Shown piece after piece: positions 1-7,275 of a stretch of 55,035 nucleotides of DNA; position 1 is the first letter of the stretch, and every line of letters starts with the position of its first letter. Position numbers and translations under genes: made by a program. This stretch comes from Alphaproteobacteria bacterium (lineage in GTDB: Bacteria > Pseudomonadota > Alphaproteobacteria > JANQMY01), in NCBI GenBank assembly GCA_028289425.1, contig JANQPL010000015.1, positions 1-55,035 of the forward strand. The letters run 5' to 3'. The notes under the pieces were generated by a model. It did not search any database, was not told where the DNA came from, and worked only from the letters and a program-made list of their open reading frames with translations.

Positions 1-233
1 GAGCCATTTTGCGACAGGGCAAGGAAAGCGTCGCAGGCCATAGTGGGGCTACGGTCAAGACGCTTGACGATGCCCTGGCGCAAAAGGGCCCGTCCCTTCA
101 GGTTGCCAAACGAAAGGCGTCCGCGTCGTTGTGATCCTTACCCGATGCCCCACATCGCGTTGCGGACCACGCCTAGCGGACACCTTTCGTTTGTGCAACA
201 GAACTGCTTCAATCTAGGTCAGACTTGCTCTAG
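1..233. repeat. Right-hand part of dispersed inverted-repeat element (R1 family) at contig edge
   Basis: This stretch has no gene. Its right end (about 199-233) is an imperfect reverse complement of 54937-54971: the ends read CTAGAGCAARTCTGACCTAG inward on each side. Bases 1-62 are identical to 54974-55035. Joining the two contig ends through this overlap would give an element of about 270 bp with 35-bp terminal inverted repeats and no coding capacity. A related full copy lies at 3370-3643, with partial copies at 5836, 25098 and 36790. The outermost CTAG (230-233) gives the stop codon of the truncated gene next to it. Confidence 0.75.
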
Positions 234-391
234 CTCATGAAAGCGAGGATTTGTTCTTTACCGCTGAACGAGCCCACCGCTTCGTCTTCCGCGACCGCAT
301 CATCCGTAAACAGACCAACCAGACTCACATAATCGCGCGAATCTTGTGCGTCCCAAAACCTTTTGACGGCATCGTAGGCGGCTCCCGGCAT
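230..391 (-). pseudogene. SnoaL/NTF2-like protein, 3'-truncated by repeat
   Basis: The frame encodes about 53 residues beginning MPGAAYDAVKRFWDAQDSRD, the first helix of an NTF2/SnoaL-like fold, including a typical LVGLFTDDAV segment. Family members are normally 120-150 residues, so roughly the last two thirds is missing. The start at 391 follows a good ribosome binding site (GGAAGGAA). The stop TAG at 230-232 lies in the terminal CTAG of the repeat element, so truncation by the element is the simplest reading. It lies 28 bp downstream of the LLM-class oxidoreductase gene on the same strand and was probably the last gene of that operon. The domain call is moderately confident; the truncation is directly visible. 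Confidence 0.6.
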
Positions 392-419
392 GACATTTCC
401 TTCCTGTGGTCTTTTGCGT

Positions 420-1337
420 TTAGGCGGCAAGTCTCGATGCAAGCAAGGCGCGGGTGGCGGCGCGTTCCTCTTTGCTGGGCGCGAATTCCGATGCGGCGAA
501 ATCGGTCACGCCCGCATCGGCCAGTTCTTCCAAGCGTTCCGACACCTCGGCCTCGCCGCCGGCGATGACCAAATTGCCCGGACCATCCACCCCTTCCCGC
601 TCGAACATGGCCTGATAAGACGGTAGCGCCACATAGCTCGCCAATTCCTTGGCGGCCAAATCGCGGATCGCCGCCGGATTCTCCGTTACGCAGATCGGCA
701 GGGTGGCGATGATGCGCGGTTTCGGCCGGCCCGCGGCGTCGGCCGCCTCGGTGATCGTCGGCACGATGTGATCGCGAATGGTTTTGGGCCCCACCCAAGC
801 GAGCGACGTGCCGTCGGCCAACCGCCCCGCCACCCGCAGGGCTTGCGGCCCTAAGGCAGCGACGACTACCGAGCAGCGGTGTTCGGGCTTTTTAAAAACG
901 GTTGCGTTGCAGGAAAGCTCTTCCCCTTGGAAGGTCACTGTCCCTTCTTCCAGCAACGGCACCAGTATCGACAAATATTCTTTCAGATGACGGATGGGCT
1001 TGCCGTAGTCGAGTCCCAACGGCGCCAGCATGGCCTGATGGGACAAGCCGATCCCCAAGGTCAGACGTCCGCCGATCACATCGTTGGTGGTCATTGCCTG
1101 TCCCGCCAACACCATGGGATGGCGCGGATAGGTTGGGATCACCGCTGTGCCCAATTCGATATCCGGCGTACGCAAGCCGGCAAAAGAAAGTGCCGTGAGC
1201 GCATCGAACCCGCCGGAAATGTGCTCTGCCAGCCAATAGCTGGTAAACCCATCGGCCGCCGCCCGCGCCACATCATCGGCGGTGCGTTCCGGCGACGCGA
1301 AGCGAACCAATCCCGTGCCGTTAATGCCAATCCTCAT
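420..1337 (-). CDS. LLM class (luciferase-like) flavin-dependent oxidoreductase
   Basis: A 305-residue TIM-barrel oxidoreductase of the bacterial luciferase-like monooxygenase family, whose members use FMN or F420. It shows the family's N-terminal strand (MRIGINGTGL), a middle segment RLTLGIGLSH typical of the cofactor-binding face, and a C-terminal VIAGGEAEVSERLEELADAG region like that of F420-dependent members. The ATG at 1337 is preceded by AAGGAT about 10 bases upstream. The upstream phosphatase gene ends 12 bp away and its stop codon overlaps this ribosome binding site, so the two are probably co-transcribed. The cofactor and substrate cannot be read from sequence; a second LLM protein (2136) and a deazaflavin-type reductase (25166) in the same window are compatible with F420 use but do not prove it. 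Confidence 0.9.
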   Translation of the reverse strand: MRIGINGTGLVRFASPERTADDVARAAADGFTSYWLAEHISGGFDALTALSFAGLRTPDIELGTAVIPTYPRHPMVLAGQAMTTNDVIGGRLTLGIGLSHQAMLAPLGLDYGKPIRHLKEYLSILVPLLEEGTVTFQGEELSCNATVFKKPEHRCSVVVAALGPQALRVAGRLADGTSLAWVGPKTIRDHIVPTITEAADAAGRPKPRIIATLPICVTENPAAIRDLAAKELASYVALPSYQAMFEREGVDGPGNLVIAGGEAEVSERLEELADAGVTDFAASEFAPSKEERAATRALLASRLAA

Positions 1338-1349
1338 CGTCTCTTATCC

Positions 1350-1925
1350 TTATGCCGGCGCCATCTCGTTAAGTGAAAGCAGGGACTTCGCCCCATCTCG
1401 CGAAATCATGAACCGGCTAACGCTGGCGTAGTCGGGAATGAAGAACACGCGGGGCTCCAGACCCATCACATGGGACGCCCAAACATTCACGACACCCCCA
1501 TGGCAGGCGACCGCCACCCGCTTGCCGGCATTGTCGTCAATAATGCCGTTGAGTTCCGCGATGACCATCTTACCGAAAGCGGGGAAGCCGCCGCCCTCAC
1601 GATCATCCATTAGGGATTGCACACGCTCGAAGTCTTCTTGCGTGAATTCCTCCACCGGTACATAGGTATGATGATCGCGGTCGAATTCGGCCACGCCCTC
1701 CCGAATCTCGATTTCAAGACCGAGATGCTGTGACAAAGGTTCTGCGGTCTGTATGGCCCGCCGCATGGGGCTGGAATAGAGCCGGTCGATCCCGCGGTCC
1801 TTCAGCCACAACGCGGCCGCCGCCGCTTGCGTGTGACCTTCCGGAGACAGTGCCGGATCGGCGGGCCCATCGGGCCTGGCCACAACTTTTTCCGGCAGCC
1901 CGTGCCGTATGAGAATCAATTCCAT
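1350..1925 (-). CDS. Histidine phosphatase family protein (phosphoglycerate mutase-like)
   Basis: A 191-residue protein of the histidine phosphatase superfamily. The catalytic RHG motif is at residues 7-9 (LILIRHG), with the second active-site Arg near residue 55 (SSPMRRA), the acidic residue Glu80 (VAEFDRDH) and the second catalytic His142 (ACHGGVVNVW). All four elements of the phosphate pocket are present, so it should be an active phosphatase or mutase; the substrate is unknown. I take the ATG at 1925, which starts the protein directly at the first beta strand (MELILIRHG); an upstream in-frame ATG at 1988 would add 21 residues unlike the family. It is the first gene of a leftward cluster with the LLM oxidoreductase and the truncated SnoaL gene. 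Confidence 0.88.
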   Translation of the reverse strand: MELILIRHGLPEKVVARPDGPADPALSPEGHTQAAAAALWLKDRGIDRLYSSPMRRAIQTAEPLSQHLGLEIEIREGVAEFDRDHHTYVPVEEFTQEDFERVQSLMDDREGGGFPAFGKMVIAELNGIIDDNAGKRVAVACHGGVVNVWASHVMGLEPRVFFIPDYASVSRFMISRDGAKSLLSLNEMAPA

Positions 1926-2135
1926 GCCTAAACTCAGGTCCTTTGAGGGCGCCACGTCCCCGCTTTGCAACGCCCATAAATTGCGCAAACGGCCGGCGCT
2001 GTTTTACAAGCGGGCGAATTTTCCCTTTTCTATGGTGTTTTTTGAGAAATTCTGCAAGCAGCGCAAGATCGGTGTTTTGCCGTCCGCGCCAGGCTCACGC
2101 TAGAGTCCCGAAAAACAACGAACAAGGAAATGCTC

Positions 2136-2990
2136 ATGAGCTATGGCCTGATGATCCCCGGCGACTTCTTCACCACCCCGCAATTGATCGACATTGCTCA
2201 GCAAGCGGAAGAATGCGGCTTCGACAATCTGTGGACATCGGAAATGTTCGGGCGCGACCCGTTTATCACCTGCGCGACGTTGATTAACGCCACCCAATCG
2301 ATTCATGTGGGCACGGCCATCACCAATATTTACGCGCGGGACGAACGGGCCATCAAAGCGGCGGCCTATTCTTTGGCGGAGGTTTCCGGTAACCGCTTCG
2401 AACTGGGCATTGGCGTTTCCAACAAGTTCGGCAATGACCAGCGCGGTCTGCCCTGGCTGCCCCCAGTCAAGAAAGTGAACGCGTTCCTCGACCGTTTCGA
2501 CACCACGGACATCATGTTCGATCATGGGGCGGAGGTGCCGATCTATTTGGCGGCACACGGACCGAAGCTGATGAGCCTCGCCGGCAAGCGGTTGGACGGC
2601 GCCTATATCTACATGATGCCGGTTGATTATTCCCGCCAGTCCAAGGAACGGCTCGGCAGCAAGAAGCTCCATTTGATGCAGCCCACCGTGTTCGAGACCG
2701 ACCCGGCCACCGCCCGCGAGCACGCGCGCCGCGCGGTCTCCATTTACATGCCGCTGGAAAACTATCACCGTGCCTGGCGGGAGGGCGGCTTTGCCGACGA
2801 GGACTTTGCCGATGGCGGCAACGACTATTTTATCGATTCCCTCATTGCCTGGGGCGACCAGGATAAGATCCTCGAGCGTTACGCCCTGCAGCGGGAAAAC
2901 GGCGTGGATCAGATCATCATAGGACCCGCCAATTTGAGCCTTGCCGACCCGGAGACATGGAAGAAATTAGGGGCGGTGATCAAAGGGTAG
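2136..2990 (+). CDS. LLM class flavin-dependent oxidoreductase
   Basis: A 284-residue luciferase-like monooxygenase-family protein (MSYGLMIPGDFFTTPQLIDI at the N-terminus, then GFDNLWTSEMFGRDP, FELGIGVSNKFG and a C-terminal GVDQIIIGPANLSL that resembles the last barrel strand). The start at 2136 is favoured over the ATG at 2130 because AAGGA at 2124-2128 is seven bases from the former and nearly touches the latter. It is divergent from the phosphatase-LLM operon on its left, with about 210 bp between them. It is a paralogue in fold only; I see no close sequence similarity to the protein at 420. Cofactor (FMN or F420) and substrate are not determinable here. Confidence 0.9.
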   Translation: MSYGLMIPGDFFTTPQLIDIAQQAEECGFDNLWTSEMFGRDPFITCATLINATQSIHVGTAITNIYARDERAIKAAAYSLAEVSGNRFELGIGVSNKFGNDQRGLPWLPPVKKVNAFLDRFDTTDIMFDHGAEVPIYLAAHGPKLMSLAGKRLDGAYIYMMPVDYSRQSKERLGSKKLHLMQPTVFETDPATAREHARRAVSIYMPLENYHRAWREGGFADEDFADGGNDYFIDSLIAWGDQDKILERYALQRENGVDQIIIGPANLSLADPETWKKLGAVIKG

Positions 2991-3045
2991 CGGCCTTTTA
3001 CTGCTAAGATGGGCCCCGCCAACATTGCCAAGCAGAAAGGCCCCC

Positions 3046-3714
3046 ATGTCTGCTCGACACCTTCAATTCGCGCTCGCCGCGATCTTCATCGGCCTGGGCG
3101 GCTGGTGCCTGCTGATGCCGCACCTTGTGGAAACCTTAGTATTGAAACCCCAATACCAGCATCTGTCGCCCGCCAGCGCCTTGTGGATCGGCTGTTTCGG
3201 CGCGCAGGCCGTGCTGGTGGGAATCGTGATCGCCACCAGTGAATTTCGCGCCCGCACCTTCCTCTTCTTCGGGCTCGCGGGCTCGCTGCCTTTCTTCGTG
3301 TTCAATTGGTATTTCTATTTCGTGGCCGAGATGTTCACCGCATGGATGCTGCTCGATTTTGTAGGTAATCGAGAGCGGCGTGCGGTGAAATGGAACCATT
3401 CTGCCGAGGTCGTTTTGCGTCAGGATCTAGCTGTCCGGCGCAGGCCATACCGGGCGTACGGTCAAGCCGGACGGCGCCGGTCATGGCGCAAAACGGCCCG
3501 GCCCTTTGGGTTTGCGTCCGGCGGCCGCCCGCTGTGTCGAATGGCTCGAGCGATACCCCACATCACTCTTCGCCCTTCTCCTGGCGGATCGGACCGCCGG
3601 ACCGCAAACAGAATTGATTCTATTTCACCGTACGCCGCTCTAGGCATTCTCGCCTGCGGCCTTGCCGGCTGGCGGTTGCTGTCGCGGCAGGAGGCGGGGG
3701 CAGCCCTTCCCTGA
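3046..3714 (+). CDS. Small membrane protein interrupted in frame by a repeat element
   Basis: An open frame of 222 residues that I read as a normal small membrane protein with a foreign segment inside it. Residues 1-108 (MSARHLQFALAAIFIGLGGW onward) contain about four hydrophobic segments and end with WMLLDFVGN. The next roughly 90 residues are Arg-rich and low in hydrophobicity, and coincide with the repeat element at 3370-3643. After the element the frame resumes as LGILACGLAGWRLLSRQEAG, a plausible last membrane helix and charged tail, and stops at 3714. The uninterrupted protein would be about 130 residues. The family is not recognised. Whether the inserted form still folds is unknown. 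The start at 3046 gives the natural MSARH N-terminus; 3025 is an in-frame alternative. Confidence 0.6.
   Translation: MSARHLQFALAAIFIGLGGWCLLMPHLVETLVLKPQYQHLSPASALWIGCFGAQAVLVGIVIATSEFRARTFLFFGLAGSLPFFVFNWYFYFVAEMFTAWMLLDFVGNRERRAVKWNHSAEVVLRQDLAVRRRPYRAYGQAGRRRSWRKTARPFGFASGGRPLCRMARAIPHITLRPSPGGSDRRTANRIDSISPYAALGILACGLAGWRLLSRQEAGAALP
3370..3643. repeat. R1-family inverted-repeat element inserted inside a gene
   Basis: About 274 bp flanked by imperfect terminal inverted repeats: the left end reads GAGAGCGGCGTGCGGTGAAA and the reverse complement of the right end reads CTAGAGCGGCGTACGGTGAA, with similarity continuing to about 37 bp. The interior is GC-rich and self-complementary in parts. 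It resembles the element at the contig edges in end sequence, size, and interior blocks such as GCGCAGGCCATA and TACGGTCAAG. No transposase is encoded, so it is a non-autonomous, MITE-like or palindromic repeat. It keeps one reading frame open across its full length in the orientation of the host gene. Confidence 0.8.
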
Positions 3715-3820
3715 GAGCTGCGCAGTGAATGTTCCGTTGACGAATTAAATAACTCACATGACACCTGATGCTTAGCTGGCCCGACAATCGCCCAGAGGCC
3801 GGAAACCTGATTGATGCCGT

Positions 3821-5743
3821 CTACTGGTCGCTCACCCAAATGGGGGACGACCAGGCCATTTCGGTGACGGTAGCCGGCACAGTGTCCGGCGGTGCTTGAC
3901 CCACACGCAAACTGTCATAGGTGGACCAGCGGCAAGTGGGATTCTGAATTACCCGCGCATAGTAAAAGGCGTTTTGCCCCGGCTTAAGGTCCGGATCCCG
4001 CCACAGGGTTTTCAGTTCGGCCGCCCCGCGCCCGTCTTCCACAGTACAGTTGCTAAGATCCACCGACGCGGTCGTCGGCGGACATCGCTTCGTTTCCGGA
4101 TCCGCCGCGCGGCCTTCACTGCACACCGCGTCGTAGACGGCCTCTTTGGTCTCACCGTTTTCGGTCCATGCCTTTACGATCTGCACTTTGTCGAGCGGCG
4201 CGCTCAACGGGTCCCGCTGCGCCCAGATGAAAAATGCAGGCGCCTGACCGGGCACCGCCGATAGGGTCTGGCCCATGGGCACGCCGGCCCCGAAAGCGGT
4301 TTCCAGCGCATCGGCCCTGTCGACAAGGCCGTCCTCGTAGTCAAATCCACCAAAGAACCGCAGGCGGATTCGGGTGCCGCTGGTGGCATAGACGTGTTTG
4401 TTTTGCATGGCGTCGAACAGAGCCTCGCGGGTGTTTTCCGGCGCCCAGATGGCCGCAAGTCCCCCCGGATTGCGGATCAATCCGGACCGCCCCCCGCGCC
4501 GGCCCGGCGCCAAGCGCCGTTTAGCCGTGGCACTGAACAGGCCCGACGCCCCGCGAAAATCCCATTCCTCCGCATCCCCGGGGTTGGAATTGTGGGTATC
4601 GGTGCTGCCGATCATGCCGAAGCGCAGCGGATTGAAGCCCAGCTCTTCCTCAAGCGTAAGCCCCCTCTTCAGCCCGTCCCGGGCCATGGAGGTGGGATAG
4701 ATGCATTTGGTGGCTTGGCCGTCTTCGCAGCGGGGAAAGAACTGTTCAAAGCCGCATTCTTCATCAGTGGTGCCGATGCCCAAGGCGCATTCCGAATTCC
4801 CTTTGACCTGAAACATCTCCACGATGGGCTCCACGGCGCTGCGCATGGCCCAGTCTCTCTCCGTATACGGATCGCCATCGATGGTGTGACTGGCAAAGGC
4901 AAGCCCCCAAGATTTGTTTGGGTTGTGCGGAATGGTGAGAAACTGGCATGGCGACCGGCACGATTCCGACAATTGCGCCCACAGGTCGATCTCGCTGAGC
5001 GCATCGAAGGCCGAGACAGCATGGGCAGGCACATCGCTTGACCGGAAGATGACGTTGCGGTGGATCTTGCCCGTGTCGGGCAAGGGCGGGGAATATTCGT
5101 AGGCCGCAAACGTGGTGAAGGTGCCGGGTGCGTTGTGACGGTCTGCCACGTCAACAATATGCGCCCAAGTGGAGCGCGCGTATTGGGCGTGCTGCTCCGG
5201 TGATCCCAAGGCGAACCGTTCCGGCGGTCGCATTTCGCCGCGCTGACGCAACATCAGGAAAAAGGCGGCGCTGGGTTGTTCGAACCGCTGGCACAGGGTT
5301 CGGGTTTCGTCGACCGCGTTTTCGTCGCCGCAAGCTTCGTGCAGCCCAAACCCTTCGGCGTGATCGGTCACGGCCGCGAAATCCAGCGGCACCGCAAGCT
5401 GCATGACTTCGCCCACGGGCGATTCCACTGCTTCCCCTTTAGCGACCCGATAGGCTTGATCCACCGTCAGCCGGTTGCCGAAAATATAGCTGTCAAAGGA
5501 CAAATCCGAATGGCTGTGCAAATCGCCGAAATAGACATTGCCTAGGGGGTTGGGCGCCGGCGTTGCAGCGGGCTGGGGCGCTGGCTGGGCAAACGCGTTC
5601 TCATTTTGAGCGGCGGCGACGGCGCGCAGCTCTTCACGGTCCGCTTCCGTTAATACGGGCGCGTTTAGGCGGTTCTGAATGTAGAAATAGCCCAAGGCCA
5701 CCGCCAGCAGAACGGCGGCGCCTACCCCATAGATCCAGCGCAT
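3821..5743 (-). CDS. DUF3604 domain-containing protein (PHP-like), membrane-anchored
   Basis: A 640-residue protein. Residues about 4-22 form a signal anchor (YGVGAAVLLAVALGYFY), followed by an Ala/Pro-rich linker to about 66. The rest matches the DUF3604 family: NVYFGDLHSHSDLSFDS with a metal-site H-S-H motif at residues 76-78, TDHAE at 127-130, a mid-protein NPNKSWG, and MIGSTDTHNSNPG, all typical of PHP-type metallohydrolase folds. Family members are around 600-650 residues, so it looks complete. A GGGAG ribosome binding site precedes the ATG at 5743. It is a lone leftward gene between repeat-bearing gaps. Biochemical activity of DUF3604 proteins is not established; a secreted or periplasmic metal-dependent hydrolase is an inference. 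Confidence 0.88.
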   Translation of the reverse strand: MRWIYGVGAAVLLAVALGYFYIQNRLNAPVLTEADREELRAVAAAQNENAFAQPAPQPAATPAPNPLGNVYFGDLHSHSDLSFDSYIFGNRLTVDQAYRVAKGEAVESPVGEVMQLAVPLDFAAVTDHAEGFGLHEACGDENAVDETRTLCQRFEQPSAAFFLMLRQRGEMRPPERFALGSPEQHAQYARSTWAHIVDVADRHNAPGTFTTFAAYEYSPPLPDTGKIHRNVIFRSSDVPAHAVSAFDALSEIDLWAQLSESCRSPCQFLTIPHNPNKSWGLAFASHTIDGDPYTERDWAMRSAVEPIVEMFQVKGNSECALGIGTTDEECGFEQFFPRCEDGQATKCIYPTSMARDGLKRGLTLEEELGFNPLRFGMIGSTDTHNSNPGDAEEWDFRGASGLFSATAKRRLAPGRRGGRSGLIRNPGGLAAIWAPENTREALFDAMQNKHVYATSGTRIRLRFFGGFDYEDGLVDRADALETAFGAGVPMGQTLSAVPGQAPAFFIWAQRDPLSAPLDKVQIVKAWTENGETKEAVYDAVCSEGRAADPETKRCPPTTASVDLSNCTVEDGRGAAELKTLWRDPDLKPGQNAFYYARVIQNPTCRWSTYDSLRVGQAPPDTVPATVTEMAWSSPIWVSDQ

Positions 5744-5835
5744 TCATGGTCTCCCGACTCACTTTTGGTGGGGCAGACTATAGAGCGGTTCGGTGGCTGC
5801 TGTCCTGACTACGATATGGCGGGGCGTCGTAAGGC

Positions 5836-5870
5836 CTAGAGCGCTTCATCGTCATATTGAATCGTTCTAG
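5836..5870. repeat. Solo 35-bp end of R1-type repeat
   Basis: The 35 bp begin CTAGAGCGCTTCATCG and end TTGAATCGTTCTAG. They match the first and last parts of the 35-bp terminal repeat at the contig edge (CTAGAGC at one end, GATTGAATCGTTCT at the other). The unit starts and ends with CTAG. It overlaps the last three bases of the NTF2-like gene at 5867, whose stop TAG is the repeat's CTAG. Just upstream (5782) a degenerate TATAGAGCGG may be another fragment. Confidence 0.6.
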
Positions 5871-6268
5871 TTTTCGAACACTGCGGAAGTGTCCCCAAAC
5901 AACCGGATGGAGGTCACGAGCCCTTCCTGGTTCTTATCGGTAAAAGCGGCAGCATGCACGGTGACCTTTTTGCCGTCATGACGTTCGTAATGGTTTAAGG
6001 CTTCAAGAACGAATGCCGTATCGGACCCATAGATGTTCGTCAGATCGTGCTCAATGTTCTTGAAACTCTGCCAGAACCCACCAAGCATTTGGACGACGGC
6101 GTTCTTTCCCTCCACCGCTGGAGCATTGCCGAACCGGATTGAAACATCCTCGGCCAAAAACCCTGCGAAGGTTTCGATATCCTTGGCATCAAGCGCGTTC
6201 AGATAACTCAGATAGGCGTCATAAGCATCCGCGCTGAGCTGGTTGATACGGAGGTTTGAGGTGATCAT
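5867..6268 (-). CDS. Nuclear transport factor 2 (NTF2/SnoaL)-like protein
   Basis: A 133-residue protein with an NTF2-like pattern: an N-terminal helix (DAYDAYLSYLNALDAKDIE), GFLAEDVSIRFGN, GKNAVVQMLGGFWQSF and terminal beta strands (VTVHAAAFTDKNQEG, VTSIRLFGD). The length is normal for the fold. The start at 6268 (MITSNLR) has GAGGGA ten bases upstream. The frame ends ...TSAVFEN and the stop codon TAG lies within the solo repeat 5836-5870, so the native C-terminus may have been a few residues longer. NTF2-like proteins include ketosteroid isomerases, polyketide cyclases and non-catalytic binding proteins; no catalytic residues can be assigned here. Confidence 0.75.
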   Translation of the reverse strand: MITSNLRINQLSADAYDAYLSYLNALDAKDIETFAGFLAEDVSIRFGNAPAVEGKNAVVQMLGGFWQSFKNIEHDLTNIYGSDTAFVLEALNHYERHDGKKVTVHAAAFTDKNQEGLVTSIRLFGDTSAVFEN

Positions 6269-6444
6269 CTTGTGGTCCCTCGGTTGCGTGCCACGTGGTT
6301 GCGCGTGTTCCAACCCTAACGAATCACCGTCTCAACCTCCAATCGATTTTTCCAGCGGGCGATATCGAATGGATCAGCATCAGGCCCAACCAAGTTGTTA
6401 GGCCCGCCGCAATGACCCGCCTTGGAAGCCGCGCCTGGCCTTCC

Positions 6445-7275
6445 TCAAACCGCACACTTCATGTCCACATTGGGCCGGTAGAGACCCCGGCCGGTTTCGG
6501 CCAAACGGAACGAGTCGGAAACGCCCACAACGGTTTCGGCAGCACCGAGCGACAAGAAACCGTCATCGGGCATCAGCTTGGAGATCCGGTCCAACACTTT
6601 CGCCTTGGTGTCCGGCTCGAAATAGATGAGCACGTTCCGGCAAAACACCATGTCGAAGCGGCCGAGAGGGGTCAGATCGTCCAGCAGATTAAAGACACGG
6701 AAGTCGACCTTTGTCCTTAAGGCCGGGCTGATCACCCATTTTGCGCCCTGTTCGCGAAAGTAGCTCCGGCGAAAATCGGCCGGCAGCCCGCGATTGACCT
6801 CAAAATCCGTAAACTCGCCGGACTTCGCGCGCCCAACCATTTCCTGGGAGATATCGGTGGCAACGATGTCGATCAACCAGCCGTCGAACATGCCGCTCAT
6901 CTGGTCGAGGATCATGGCCAAGGAATAAGGTTCTTGGCCGCTTGAACATGCCGCACACCAAATCCGAAGGCGCCGTGTCGCCGCGCGCGCTTTGTGAAAA
7001 TACGGCAGGATGAGGTTTCGGAAATTGTCGAATGGCACTTCGTCCCGGAAGAAGAACGATTCGTTTGTGGTCATGGCTTCCATGACGTCGTTGAGAATCT
7101 GTTCACTGACAAATCCGCTCAGCGCCACCACCAGCTCTTCCGCATTTGCGTAACCGTGTTTCTTGGCCACCGGGTTGAGGCGGACTTCGGCCAGATAGGT
7201 TTTGTCCGGCGTTAGTGACAGTCCGGATCGGCTTAAAAGAAAACGGCTCAGCCCTTCGAAATGTTCAGGACTCAT
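6445..7275 (-). CDS. cheR: Chemotaxis protein methyltransferase CheR
   Basis: A 276-residue SAM-dependent methyltransferase that methylates glutamates on chemoreceptors in adaptation. The N-terminal all-alpha domain (residues 1-75, ending in TTNESFFFRD, a CheR signature) is followed by the SAM-binding fold with WCAACSSGQEPYSLAM (about 107-122) and VFCRNVLIYF, the family's post-motif region. The start at 7275 has a perfect AGGAGG, and its ATG overlaps the TGA stop of cheB by 4 bp (ATGA), so translation is coupled. No C-terminal receptor-tail pentapeptide-binding extension is visible. It is the last gene of a leftward cluster DUF454-cheB-cheR. Confidence 0.97.
   Translation of the reverse strand: MSPEHFEGLSRFLLSRSGLSLTPDKTYLAEVRLNPVAKKHGYANAEELVVALSGFVSEQILNDVMEAMTTNESFFFRDEVPFDNFRNLILPYFHKARAATRRLRIWCAACSSGQEPYSLAMILDQMSGMFDGWLIDIVATDISQEMVGRAKSGEFTDFEVNRGLPADFRRSYFREQGAKWVISPALRTKVDFRVFNLLDDLTPLGRFDMVFCRNVLIYFEPDTKAKVLDRISKLMPDDGFLSLGAAETVVGVSDSFRLAETGRGLYRPNVDMKCAV

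Noticed and set aside
420-2990. Proof of F420 use from the two LLM-class proteins
   Set aside because: The family includes FMN-dependent members, and no F420 biosynthesis gene lies in the window.
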